NCBI GenBank assembly: GCA_964007475.1
Contig: OZ023274.1
Location: forward strand, 54,083,678-54,147,677
Reading direction: 5' to 3'
DNA from: Hybos culiciformis
Taxonomy: Eukaryota; Arthropoda; Insecta; Diptera; Hybotidae
DNA: 64,000 nt
Shown here: in pieces, positions 24,001 through 37,319 of the stretch
How the letters are laid out: each line of letters opens with the position of its first letter
How positions within the stretch are numbered: position 1 is the stretch's first letter
Program-made: the position numbers and the translations under genes
The notes under the pieces: model-generated
Seen by the model: only the letters and a program-made list of their open reading frames with translations
Databases searched by the model: none
What the model was told of the DNA's origin: nothing

Positions 24001-26400
24001 TTTGTGAATCTCCATAATGTGAAAAAGATAATTGTATTCTTTTAGGGATGCACCAATTAACTTATATATGTACATGCAAACAAGCCGCTGAACACACAGA
24101 AATCAAGTCCCTGAAAAATCCTAAGGATTTTTTTTGCCTATTATCTGCTAAATTTAAACAATATAATTGTACCTACAAAAGTTATTACTTTTAATTATAA
24201 TTCTTAAAAATAATCGAACAAGGCACAAGATAACATAAAAGATAATTTCGAACATATGAACATGTATCTGAAAAACAGTGATTTCAAAATGGTCTGCTAA
24301 TTTTTTTTTTTTAACACAATTCGCTCTTAACCACTGTAAGAATTAAAAAAAAAAAAAAAAAACAATGTCTGAATGAAATTTTAACGATTACAAATCATTT
24401 TTAAGTTAAGTTTTGCGTGATTGGGCGGAAAAATCGTAAACTTTAATTATTATATTTATAGTTCCTTTCGTTGTTGTTTTTTTTTTCTGCTTAAAAAAAT
24501 AATTATTGTAAAAATAGAGTTTTAAAATGTATTTTTAAAAATACAAATTAACTAATTTTTGTGGTTTAATAGTTAAGTCATTATTTTCAGATGATAATAA
24601 TGTCAAAAATTTTATGATACAAACGATACATAGTATTATAATATTGAATAATTATTTATTGCCTTAGGCGGAGTGAATTATAACTTGACACATTAGAAAG
24701 ATTTGAAAATTTATTAATATTGCGAATGACTCGATAATGAGTTGATCGAAGTTACGATTAAGCACAATTTGAAAACTTTAAAGTTTAAAACAATGTATGG
24801 ACTGCAAGTTCTCAATATGAGAAATAAGTCAAAATCAGTTTCAATTTGGTTTACGAAACATATATGTTATTTTTAAACAAACCTTTTATTGTATATAATT
24901 TTACATTTTATACCGTTGACTATGTTTATGTTTGTTTTTTTTCTGTAATTTTTGTGCTCTAGTTTTTTTTTAATACATACATTTTTTTTCTTCTAAAACA
25001 TCTGTTAAATGCCATTTTATGCCCACCTTACACAACAAATTATTGTTAATTTATAATTTAATAATTGAAATACATATTTGATTTTATATTTGATTTTATT
25101 TTGTTTACAAGTTTTTTTTTTTTAGAGTTATGTACATCGTTTAAGTTTAGGGTTTAGATTAGCAACCATTTGTCGGGCTATTCTTACGGAGCTGCCTTGA
25201 CAAGTCCAAAAACGTAAATTTAGAGTCATTTGACTTACTCACTTGATTTATTAGGTTTATATTCATTTCTAAAATAAAGTTGATTAAGATTATTACTATA
25301 AAACCTCAATATTTTATTGAAGACAATTTTTTTTTAATAAATATTAAAAAAAAAAAAGTGATTAGCTAATCTTTCCAATCAACAATTTTATATATGAAAA
25401 AATTAAATAGATACATTTTTCATATAAATAAAAATTAAAATTTTATGGAAAATATAATGTTCAAGTTAATTTTTCTTTTTCCTCGCACAGGTGAGTGGGA
25501 AAAATTCAGTCGCACAAACGTGAAAACTAAAGACATGTACATTGAAAAAAAAAAAACGATAAAAGAAATAAAATAACGTTGACTACATAACTATAATATA
25601 ACTTCTGACTTTTATTCCTATAAGTTGTGTTCACCTTATAAATTGAAAAGAAAAATGAAATCGCGGCAAATATATGCGTGAATATACCTACAAAAAAAAA
25701 AAAGATAAATTCAAAGTTTACTGGTTTTTCGTATGGTATTATTCACACATATATGAAAACTAAATAAATTATTTCCAGTTATGATTTGCATACTTTATAA
25801 AATTTATAAAATAAATTTTGTTTGCAGAAACTTGAAATTTCAGTCAAGTTATAATGAATTAATAGGTATAGAAGTAGAATAATTAAAAAATAAATAAATA
25901 TAAATTTATTTTTTTCAACATAATTTTTTTGCTTTCTTATGTCTTAATTTTCGTACATTAATGCACATTATTCCCTTTTTTTTTTTTTAAATAGAGATAA
26001 TGTAAAGTTTGATCTAATTAATGTCTCAAAATTTTATTTTTTTATAAAATAGAATCAGAATAGTTATATGCTTAGAGGGCGAATAACTTTATGAAAATAA
26101 AATTAGAAAATAATTAGAAAACAAAAGATGTTTAATTTCTATTATAATTTGGAAACTAATTTAAGATACATTTTGTTCCAAAGTCGAATGATACTGATTT
26201 AAGTTGAAGATAATGGGATTTGATATAGTCAAAGGAAACAAAATCTTCGAGGAGGAATCTTAGAAAATCATGGAGTCTAAAATGTTTCCAAGAACTTTTT
26301 AAAACTTTTCAAAGAATTAATAAAAATTCATAAAGAAAAAATTAATAACAAAAAAGGAGAAGCAAATTATTATTAAGTCGATTTTGCACCGAAAAAAATA
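18060..26400. other. Gene-free AT-rich desert
   Basis: I see no supported gene, RNA gene or transposon with defined ends. The sequence is mostly A/T runs, short ATT/TTA tracts (for example near 22742) and TA-rich patches. A 35-codon frame on the minus strand at about 25270-25160 has protein-like composition, but nothing supports it as an exon. The longest ATG frame here (19444-19641) reads mostly Ile, Phe and Asn, as expected by chance in this composition. Confidence 0.5.
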
Positions 26401-26434
26401 TAATTTTAATTCGTCTCAACAGATGGCTTCTTGA

Positions 26435-26614
26435 TTTTCAATTTATAATGTCTGTAGGTTTATCCAAAGTTTACCAGTTGATTTAAATGAAGATAAGAAA
26501 AACTACATTTCTAAATTTTTCAAACAATTGAATCTAACATCAAAACTCGACGAGCAAAGTTTAGTAGTAGAGAAATTAAAAAAGAATTTGAATTTTTTCA
26601 TTAAAACAGGATAA
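26435..26614 (+). pseudogene. Unidentified coding-like fragment
   Basis: A frame of 59 residues without an ATG start. It follows a TGA at 26432, and above that stop the same frame stays open to about 26330. The peptide is charged and well mixed (P-V-D-L-N-E-D-K-K-N-Y-I-S-K-F-F, then L-D-E-Q-S-L-V-V-E-K-L-K-K-N-L), unlike the Ile/Phe/Asn-only frames common in this window. An AG at 26456-26457 could act as an acceptor and make it a terminal exon, though the tract before it is poor in pyrimidines. No family is recognised, and no neighbouring exon was found. It may be a decayed gene or chance. Confidence 0.25.
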
Positions 26615-26639
26615 TTTAAAAATTATAAAAAAATTATAA

Positions 26640-29600
26640 AATAAAAAAAATTAGAACAAAAATAAGATTTTATTTTTTTTTAAATTTCAACCACAAATTC
26701 TTGTTTTTCTTGGTTATTATAATACCCTACTTCTTTCTTTATTTTGGTGGTTACACAGCAAGGTAAAAAAAAAGAAGACGAAGAATTAAATATTTGTGTG
26801 AAATTTATAAATTAAACTGCGTGCAATGAATACACTTGTTGATTGTATGTACTAAAAAAAATAAAAATTAATGAATAAAATTTATTTAAATATAAATTTG
26901 TGGATTTTTTTTTTTTTATTATGCGACTGACCTAAATTCTACGCATTTTAGCTTAAATTTATTGAAAATAATAATAAAAAAAAAAAAAAATGTAGGTATG
27001 TGCAATGAAAATAAAAAATTAAATTTATTGATGATTTTTTGTATTTAAATTTTGTTCTAGTTTGTTTTTTGTTTTTTTTTTTTTAATTTCTAATTAAATT
27101 TCATTTGTTTTCTTTTGTGCTGAATATAAATGTTGGATTCAATATTAAGGTGCAGATAGGTTAACACTGCGACCCTAGGAATTAATTCTGATAGTATGAT
27201 GTGAAAGAAATTATATTACAAGTTTAAATTTAAATATATGTACATTAAATTGGGATTGAATTCTAGCAAGGGATTTGGAAAAAAATATGAACAAGAAGAC
27301 TCGACAACAAGGGCAACTTATTTCCTTTGAAGTTGCAATTTTAATTTTTAATTAATTTCGCCTATTAAATAAAATTTATATTAATATATAGAGTCATACA
27401 TGAATAATTCTTAATTATTATTATTATTATTAGTATTATAACTATTATTTTCAAAAACGAAAAAAAAATTTTTAATCTTAAAATAACATGGGTGGTATAT
27501 TTACTTCATTAATTTTCATTATTATTATAATTTTTTTTTTTTATTTTATCAGAATTCGATTTTTGAATAATAGACCCGCAGAGTTAAAATTTATCAAAGA
27601 AAAAAAAATTCTATATTGTAATGGCTATTAATTTTAATTTTTCTTTCAATATTTTAATATTATATGATTTTTAGATTAATTATTTAATAATAAAATAATA
27701 ATATAGTATTAATACATATATATAATAAAATATTTACCCTCAAATAACAAAAAAAAAATTGTAGTAATAATAAACATAAAACAAAATTCAATATATTCAT
27801 TCAAGGATATTTTACTATAAACTTGATTTTTTTTTCTTTTAGATTATAAATTTAAATTAGAGTATAATGAAAACCAATCAAGGCATAATTCTATAGAAAA
27901 AAAAATTAATTTATTATTAATTGTTAAAAAAAATTAAAATGGTAATTTTTTTTTTTTAATTTTTTTTACTCCCAATTCTTATCAAAAAAAAAAAAAAAAA
28001 CTAATTTGTAAAGCATCTGTTGTAAAAGATATGAATGAAAACACATAGTATTTTAAATTATAGTAATTAATTTGGACATAAAAATGTATTTTAAAGTAAT
28101 TACAAGCGACTTTTTATTTAGAATTATAAATTTTATATCAATATTTTTCAGATTAACTTTTAATAATTTATAAATGATTAAGTGACTGAGCATAGTTAGT
28201 GAATGTAGCATGAATGTTAATGATCTAACTTATAGTTCTGGTGTTTGATTTTAAGGTAGATTTCTTGGAAGATAATTTATTTCGGATATATTTAAAAATC
28301 GTGAGATTTGAATAATTAATTATTGTGCAAATTAATTTTTTTTTCCAATTTTAAGCAGCGATTTCAAAAAAATTTAGTCGTTGGTAATACGAAGCCTCAG
28401 AACAAAAATAATTATAAAAAATGTTTATCTTACAAAATTTCCCATTCTGTTGTTTGTATTGCTATTACAATAAATCTACAAAATTTTTATATCTGATAAA
28501 TTTTTATAATCTTGAAATTGACATTGAAGTGTCATATACATATATATTGTTCGGACTTTTATCACATCGAAAAAAAAAAAAATATGTAGTTACAGTAAAT
28601 ATACCATTAAGCTTTTTTTTATTTTATAAAACTGTTATGTTAAAACCAAAAGAATATATATACATAAAACCTCCTCCCACACTTTATTGTTAGACATTAC
28701 AAGCTTTTTATCTTAATTTTTTTTTTCTAAAGGTTAGAAAAAGGTATTAAGTTTCACACATTTTATAAATCATTATGTGCACATATAATATTAAAAATAG
28801 AAGTAAAATAAAAATAAGAAAACAAAATCTCTAGAAAAGGTATCTAATTTCTTAAAAAGTTTCAAGTTTTATATATATATATATATATATAGATGAATTT
28901 ATTCCATAAATGTAGAAATCAATGAAGTTATAAAAAAAATTTTCTTATTATAAATAGATCTTTTTAATATGAAAATATATATTATTTCAAAAATGGTTGG
29001 AAGCTTTTAATCTACCTAGTCGATGTCTGGTACTGGTTTTATCAAATGTTCTAATATAAATAATATTAAGATATAAATTGGATATTAATATACATTTTAT
29101 AATGTCATTAATGAATTTTTTTTAGTTCTTGATCTCAATTAAAATAATGTAAAGTGTTGAAAAAGAGAAAATTGTCCAACAGTGTGTCTTGAATAAGAAA
29201 ATCTTGGAAAATTATTAATCTTCATTAGTTATCGAAGAAACAAAAACTTTAATTTAGGTTGAGGTATTTGATAAAATAATCTTGAAATTGAAAACGAAAT
29301 TTTAGTAGACGAATTTCGAATTTCAAAAGTATTTGATTGGTGTTCTGTTAGTTCTACCTCTACAGAAATAATCTTAACACTACCATAATTTTAAGAACTC
29401 TGTAGCTAGCTTTACACAAAACGTTTTCATAAATGTCTAAGCAAAATTTTTATAACATAAAAACGAAAACTATTTGCGTAAATTTTACGGACAATAAATT
29501 AGAAAGCTATTATGACCAAACTTTTTTTTTTTGTTTCAAAGACTTAGTAACTTAATAATTTGTATTAATTATAGTTGACAGAGAACATAAGCTCGTTCAT

Positions 29601-32440
29601 CCTCTTCAATGTAACTAATTTTGAATGATTTTGAAAGTAAAATATGATAAAAAAAATTAATTATGATTGACAAAATTTCTTTAAATTATCTTTCTCTTGT
29701 TTCAATCAAATTATAATTAATATGTTACTTTTATCATTTTTATAATGCTTTCTTGTATATTTGTTTTTTTCTTTAAATTTACTTTAATGTGAATATGATT
29801 TCATTTCAACATAAAAATTCAAATAAACAAATAATACTTATGTGTATTTTTTGACAGATTATCATATTATTATTTCTTATACTTTTTGTTAGTTATACAC
29901 ATATTGTTTGTTTATTTATTTATTTATTTAGTTTATTATTATAATTATAATATTTATAAAAGAGTAAAAAAAAAAAACAGAAACAGAAAGTTTGATTACA
30001 AAATAGTTATTGTTAAATTTAAAAATTAATGATATGATTTTTATTACGAGTTTTTCATTCATTTTTAATGATTTTTGAGTTCAGAGCATTATTAATTGTT
30101 GACATGTTGAAAGTGTTTATTCTGAAATGGACAAATAAGTCAATTTGTTACTTCAACGAGTTCTATTAATTTTCAATGTAAAAAAACTGTCATAAATAAA
30201 AAAATGGAGGGAAAATAAAAAAAAAAAATTGCAGTCCGAATTTCTCTACAAAATGTTCAAGAATCGAAAGATCAACATAGTTTGTTGCGCCCATCAAAGA
30301 CAATTTATACACTTGAACTATACTGTTGGTGTTGGTAGGTAAGTAGTTCGATAACGTGCGGCGCATTTAAAAAAAACTTAACGACAAAAATTAATTTTTG
30401 CCGAAATAATAAATTAAAAAAATGCTGTCGTGACAAATTTATAATTTTCTTAAGAAAAAAAAAATATTAATATAAAATACGACCAATCATCCAATCGCAG
30501 TATAATTTGAATAAGTAACTATCGTGTTATTGGAATTTTAAATTAAAAGCGGCATTAGTTATTATTTTTATTTTTTAAAACAAATAATTTTGTTGTTTCT
30601 TTTTCTACACAACTGAACTGACATATTTGTAAACCGGTAGTTACCAAAATTAACGTATATACCCTAATTTAGAATTTTTTATGCCGTATTAAAATATATA
30701 ATTTTAAATAAAAAAAAAATCTTATTACATACCTACAACATAAAAATTTTAACAAAAGCGCAATAAAATTAACAATTTAAAAAAAAAAACATAATAGAGT
30801 ATAAAAACACGTAAATCAGGTGGACAAAACTATACAAAATTTAATAAAATAAAAAAAAAAAATTTAAATACAAGATGATTGCATTGTATCTTATTTAGTA
30901 TGGGATACTTTTTATATCTTTGGTTTATATCTTGGTATTATGTCATTGTCAAACCATGGTCAAGAATAACATCATCATCCAAGAAAGAAAATTTCTTGAA
31001 ATTAATAATACTATCCCTAATTAATTTGTCGTTTGTGAGTACAATTCTGTTAGCCTAAAATTACGCAATACATAAATTTCGACACAAGACAGTATTGTTT
31101 GGTTTAATTAATTAAAATAAGTAAATTATAGTCTGGTGAGATAAAACAGCTTGAACTTCTGCTTTAAAATTCGCAATATAAAATATAAAAAAAATTAATT
31201 TCATTCGAATATTCACATAAATCGTCCAAATTACAATGAAGTTGATTTAATTCGCTGCTCCGAATGAAAATTAAATTTTCCAATTTTTTTTTCTTTTGGA
31301 ATTTCATCAAAAAATAATTTAATTAAAAAAAACAAAAACAAAAAACTAAAATTTGTTTTTTGTTTTTTTATAAAAATTAAATAAAGTGAAATGACAACGA
31401 AAGTAAACTTGTTATTTATTTATAATTTTGTTGTTTTTTTTCATTTTCATCATAATTTTATAATGACTTTAATTTTGAGTGCCCAGTAATTTTCATTTTC
31501 ATTCAGAAAAAAAAAAATATGAAGGTATACATTTATTTTCCACTGAAAGTGAAATGTCTAATTAAAAAGACAAATTCAGAAGTTGAATAAGAGTTTTTCT
31601 TTGCACAGTAGGTTCACTAGAAAAAAAAATATTTATATGATTTCAAATATTACGATCATAATAATTATATAGTGGAGGAAAAATAAAACCGTCATAGGAA
31701 AAATTATTTCAAATAAAAAATTTTTAATAAATGATCTAATTTTGTAAACAAAAAAAAAAAAAACTAAATAAATAATGCAAAATATAAGTTCAAAGAGCTT
31801 TCATGGAAAAGAAAAATAAGATTTTCTCTTTTTTTTTTTTTCAATTGTTTGTTTTCTGTCAAAATTCACATATATTTACTTATGTATATTTTTATTGTTA
31901 TTATTATTGAATTTTTTTTTCTCTATAATAAATAAACAAAATATTATGAAATGAAAATTTATAGTTCGAAATAATAATAGTAAAATAAAAACAAACCAAG
32001 CCCACCTCTAGGGACTTTTAAATAGAGGAAAAATTTGAAATGAACGGAAAATAGAAACAAAATAAAAAAAAAATCTCACGAAAATTTTTATTTTTTTTTA
32101 TTTTTGTTGAAATGATTATTATCAATTAGTAGTATGTAGTTATATTTAAAAGCAAATTTTCTCGGTATAGGGTAATAATAAAATTATTAGTTATTTTTTT
32201 TAATATATTTCTAATTTACTTAAATTTACCAAAATTAATATTTTCTAAAATACTAGAGAGAAATTTTGTTTTTCTTAATCAGCTGTTTTGAAAATATAAA
32301 TAAAACTTTAATTGATTTATTTTAAACTTTGAACTTGAAATATAAACAACTAAAAATCACACAATTTTTAATACGCTAAAAGTCAGTTGAACTCTTCCTT
32401 TTTTTAACTCTAAGATTACTTGTATAACTCTCCACTTTAA
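26640..32440. other. Gene-free AT-rich desert
   Basis: Low-complexity A/T sequence, with a (TA)n run near 28868-28892 and TTA tracts near 27417. A 40-codon ATG frame at 29433-29555 and a 90-codon frame at 28421-28693 have no family features, and the latter is nearly all hydrophobic, Tyr and Lys codons. I see nothing else. Confidence 0.5.
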
Positions 32441-32460
32441 ATAATTTTATCACTTACCAC

Positions 32461-32840
32461 CAGACTCAGACGCCGTCAACCCAACTTTTTACAATCGTGC
32501 CCGATTTTGGTCCATTTTAAATCAAATTTTGAAAAAAATTTTCATTCAAAACCTTCCGACTGTTTCATACTTTAAAATGGTACATAAATTTTTAGAATCG
32601 GTTACAGATAGACCCACTCGCCGTCAACATAGCCGTAAAAAACAGAAAAATTGGAAAAATAACGGCTAGGTTGACGGCGAGTATGGGTATATCTGAAACC
32701 GATTCTAAAAATTTATGTACCATTTTAAAGTATGAAACAGTCGGAAGGTTTTGAATGAAAAATTGTTTCAAAATTTGATTTTAAAATGGTCCAAAATCAG
32801 GCACGATTGTAAAAAGTTGGGTTGACGGCGTCTGAGTCTG
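32461..32840. mobile_element. 380-bp hairpin MITE with 8-bp target duplication
   Basis: Two arms of about 175 bases are near-perfect inverted repeats, separated by a short A-rich loop near 32640-32665. The termini are CAGACTCAGACG and CGTCTGAGTCTG. The 8-base direct repeat CTTACCAC flanks it exactly (32453-32460 and 32841-32848). An 8-bp duplication with CA...TG ends fits hAT or P-type mobilisation. It encodes nothing. The high identity of the arms points to a fairly recent insertion. As RNA it would fold into one long hairpin. Confidence 0.9.
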
Positions 32841-32859
32841 CTTACCACCATTTTAATTT

Positions 32860-35800
32860 ATTTCATATGGATAGTATATTGTATATTAATTGTCATTATG
32901 AAATATTTTTCTATTGTACATTTTGTTTCGTGTGAATTAATTATTCATGAGTTTTAGAATTAACTTCAGTTACTCAACATTTTCAAATTCAGATTCAGAT
33001 AAAAATCTTTAATATCGATTAAACACAAGAAAATGAATTAATATTCAATATAAGCTTAAAAATAATTTGAATATTTACAAATTAGACATTACAGGGATAG
33101 AATTTATTAAATTTTTTGCATACTAAGTTCTGGAAAAAAATAAAAAATACATTTTTTCCAATTATAAAGTAAAAGAAAATTTTTCCAAAAAAAAATTAAT
33201 ATTCATTCAAGCATAACTTAATTTTTCCTAACTGTATCTAAATTTTTCTTATTTTTCGTAAAATAAAAAAAAAATATACATAAAAAGTGTGAAACAATTA
33301 ATGTTATGTGAGCGCGATTTAAAAAAAAAAGTATAATAATAACTTATAAATTAATTTAATGTTTATGAGGAAAATAAAGTATATATGTATATTGTAAAAT
33401 CCTCTTAAGATGTGGGAAGCTATATAGCTAGTTTTTTGTTTTCTTTGAAGCACTGTAATGTTATTCTTTATATATTTATGGTACAAATACAACATATAAT
33501 AATAATGTGTTGTGCACATAAATTTAATACAAATTAAGATTATATAAATTAATTTTTTTTTTTTTTTACTTCTAATAAATTGTTTTTAATAAACAGCATA
33601 AAATTAATTTATTCAATATTGTGCACCACGTAGAGTTTTGAAACATTGTCAACACGTATAAAGTAGAAAAAGATATACTATTTTTTTTTTTTTCAATTTT
33701 AATGTCAGATTATCTGAAAAATAAAAAACAATGATGGATTTTTTTTTTTAAATTAAAGTAGAATTTTTAATTATAACTTCCTTGTAAAATTTATTTATTT
33801 GCAATTGTTTTTTTTTATACATTTTAACTTTTATAATAAAGAGTAATTTCTTCTTGTATATAATACTATCTATCTAATATGTAATTTTATGTTTTTTATG
33901 AGGTAATTTTAATATATAAAATATGCGAATATATGGAATTATTTAATTCAATTTTATATGATTTAAGAAAAAAACAAGAGGAAGTTACGTGAATGGGGTT
34001 TTAACAACACACAGTGATCATAATGTTATTTGGAACACTTGGTGGGCTCTCAAAAAAATATCCATCACATTTGGCTTGAACTATGGTGAATGTTACTATT
34101 TTTGTTTTTAACTTTATAACTTAATAGTTCAAAATAATTAAAATAATTATTATTAATAAACTTAAGATTTATAAGTTTATTACGGTATTTTTTTAACTAT
34201 AAAATACTATAAATTATGTAATTTTAGTTGCTGTAAAAGTTATCAGTAAACAAAACAAAAAAAAAAAAACTCTTTTAGCTTATAATTTATTAATAACTAA
34301 TCAAATAACTAAGCACTGACAGTAATTTTTGTTCAAACATCTTTTCTACCATTTTTTTCACTACTAATATTCGAATTGATTAAATATTGTTTTATTTTTC
34401 TGGCACAATCATAGGTCTTAATCTTAGGACAAACTTAAATTGTGATATATTAATTTATTTTGTAAAATTTCAACATTTTTTTATATTGAAATTTTATTTT
34501 TGATTGTTAACATAAAATAATACATACAAAATAAATTTCTTAATTAACAGCTGGAAAAGATAATTTCAAAAAATTTTAAGCCTAACTAATGATCAATTTC
34601 TTTATATTTATAAAATTGATTTAAAAAAAAAAAAAATTAAAGAAAAAGAAACAGTTTATTAAAAATCGCCCATCAACTTTAGTGTTTTTTTTGTGATGTC
34701 TGAACATTGATGCGCGACGATCATTGATCTTATTTAATTCTTTATGTAATGATTAAACTTTTAAAAAATAATAACTTATAATGATGAGTTGTAAATCATA
34801 ATATATCATGTACATACAATATAAATGTATAGTATATGTTTATACAATTGTAATTAATCGACGTTGTAATTCATAGACTTTTATTTTTGAAGATTCAAAA
34901 TATTATATAAGTTTCCATATGAAAATATTCGCACCCAAATCAGATTTTCGATTCAATGAAATCATTATTATCAAGCTAATTTGGGATTCAAAATTATTAT
35001 CAAGCTAATTTGGGATTCAATAAGTAGGTATACTTACAATATCCTTTATTTCAACAATACAATAATTTTGGATGAATTATATATTTTTTAAAATTGAAAT
35101 TTAGTCGTCAACGCAAAAAATATGAAAATAAAATGTAACATATACATTTTTAATTGACTTCATTGACTTGATTGAATCATTTTCTACAAAGCTATAAAAA
35201 AATTTTCACTTCAAAATAATTTCATCTTAATATTTTACTTGTTACACTATCAATTAAATTCCAAAATTAAAATTCATCTTATCTTGGTTTGGTAGATAAC
35301 TCTATGTCTAAAATTAAATATCGACGAAATAGACATTCTCAACACGGAAGTAAGCTAAATAAAATTATTTTTGTAGTTGTGGTTTTGATATTTGCGCTTT
35401 AACCATTTTAATTTTTTTTTGAGGAGATACCAAAAGAATTTTTTTTTAAAAACAATAAAAAAAAATAATTTTTTTCTCTGGAATTTTAATAGAAAATTAA
35501 AAGGTCAATATTTTTATTAAATGTGGTCATATGTATGTTTTTATCAAGATTAAATGTATTCGTAACGTAATGCCAGTAAATTAAGTTTTTTTGTGCTCTT
35601 TTCCTTTATGCTAGATATGTACTTAACAGACAAATATATACATACACTACACATATTTATATTCTGAACTTGTTTTTCAAATGATAATCAACATTAATCA
35701 ATACTATAGAACGGAAAGAAAGAAAATAATTCTTAAATTAGAAATATTTATTGTTAAAAATTTATGAAAACGAAGTAAGCTAGTACACCATAGTTTTTAC

Positions 35801-36290
35801 TGTAAGTAATCATCGTTATACTCGTTATACTATTAATATTCTTGGTTCGTCTTCGAATGGCCACATAGCCTAAAATCACCTGTAACATCAACTTTCATGA
35901 TTAAATATAAATGTTTGAATCTGAAATGCCAATAAAACTTTAAAAGATTATCGAACTCACTGTGAAGTGATATTTTTTGAAGTGAAAAGTTAAAACAGAA
36001 GGGTGGTAATTGAATTCTATACTGTACAGTGAATTCGAGAATATAACTACAAAACAAGTCATAAAATCTTCATGATGTACAAATTGTAACAATAAAAATT
36101 GAAATTTCAACTCAAACATAGAATGTGCTGCGCACTGAGTCAAATGATTAGTTTTTTTTATCAAGGCTTAATGAAAGCAAATTTAAATATTTAGTCTATC
36201 GTTTCATACTTTATCGTAAAACACTTTGAGGCTTTTAATCTTATAGCTTAAGATGCAACAAAATTTCATTCAAAAGACAAAACAAAATTT
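32860..36290. other. Gene-free AT-rich stretch
   Basis: No supported gene. A 29-base unit is tandemly duplicated at about 34964-35021. Two overlapping minus-strand frames at 36164-35833 (74 codons each) have more varied composition than most here, but no motif or partner exon. The rest is low-complexity. Confidence 0.45.
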
Positions 36291-36307
36291 TTCTCTTGAG
36301 TGAAAGT

Positions 36308-37307
36308 GGTGTCTGGACAATTCATCGTAAACAATTCACCGTAAGACAATTCACCGTAAGACAATTCACCGTATGGACAATTCACCGTATGGACAATTCA
36401 TCGTATGAACAATTCATCGTATGAACAATTCACCGTATGGACAATTCACCGTAAGGACAATTCACCGTATGGACAATTCACCGTATGGTTAATTCACCGT
36501 ATGGACAATTCATCGTATGGTTAATTCACCGTATGGACAATTCACCGTATAAATAAGAATAATGTTTCCATGTACGGTCTTCTTGGAAAAATTACTTTGC
36601 CATTAATGCTTTACGTTAAATAATTAAACAAAAACTGTAGCCTACGTGTTTTCTTTCTTAACACCCTCTCTTTGCATTGCGGACAATTCACCGTAAACAA
36701 TTCACCATAAGACAACACCGAAACAATTCACCGTGCGGACAATTCACCGTAAGGACAAGTCATCGTATGAACTAACTATTTTCTGTTTAATTTGATCATT
36801 TAAATTCAAGAAATAAAAAATAAAAATATTTAACAAAAACCAAAAAAAAAAAAAAAAAAACTAAATGAACAAAAAAAGTGATCGGTAACGTAGATAGATC
36901 GTCTCCTCGTGGTACTGACTGGGTAAAGCTAAATGATTTACCTAAAATTTAAAAACAACTGTAAAATTTTAGAAAAAATATTTCACCGTATGGACAATTC
37001 ACCGTATGGACAATTCACCGTATGGACAATTCACCGTATGGACAATTCACCGTATGAATAATTCATACGGTGAATTGTCCATACGGTGAATTGTCCATAC
37101 GGTGAATTGTCCATACGGTGAATTGTCTATACGGTGAATTGTCCATGCAGTGAATTATCCATACGGTGAATTGTCCATACGGTGAATTGTTCATACGATG
37201 AATTGTTCATACGATGAATTGTCCATACGGTGAATTGTCCATACGGTGAATTGTCTTACGGTGAATTGTCTTACGGTGAATTGTTTACGGTGAACTGTCC
37301 GTAATGC
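36308..37307. mobile_element. 1000-bp foldback element built of a 16-bp repeat
   Basis: The unit GGACAATTCACCGTAT and close variants recur many times in forward orientation (36317-36550, 36676-36770, 36986-37058), then in reverse orientation (37061-37302), with a sharp palindrome centre near 37060. A 9-base direct repeat AGTGAAAGT flanks the whole (36299-36307 and 37308-37316), so this is an inserted element, not a simple satellite. Two non-repeat spacers lie at about 36551-36675 and 36771-36985. At 36674 the sequence again resembles an element end (GCATTGCGGACAATTC), so it may be a nested composite. A 9-bp duplication is typical of Mutator-like elements; foldback elements of several superfamilies also look like this. 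No protein is encoded. Confidence 0.85.
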
Positions 37308-37319
37308 AGTGAAAGTATG

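Noticed and set aside
25160..25272. 35-codon minus-strand frame with a GTGAGT donor-like site inside
   Set aside because: Plausible as a start exon or an end exon but supported as neither; no second exon found.
28421..28693. 90-codon ATG frame, the longest in the desert
   Set aside because: Composition follows the A/T bias (Tyr, Leu, Phe, Ile, Lys), it includes a poly-Lys run from an A tract, and no motif or splice partner is visible.
35833..36164. Two overlapping 74-codon frames on the minus strand
   Set aside because: Both read as mixed peptide in different frames, which suggests merely a locally less AT-rich stretch. No family motif, and neither frame is supported over the other.
36317..37302. 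CRISPR-like array
   Set aside because: Repeats are 16 bp with spacers of zero length and an inverted half, in a eukaryotic genome; this is a foldback element.
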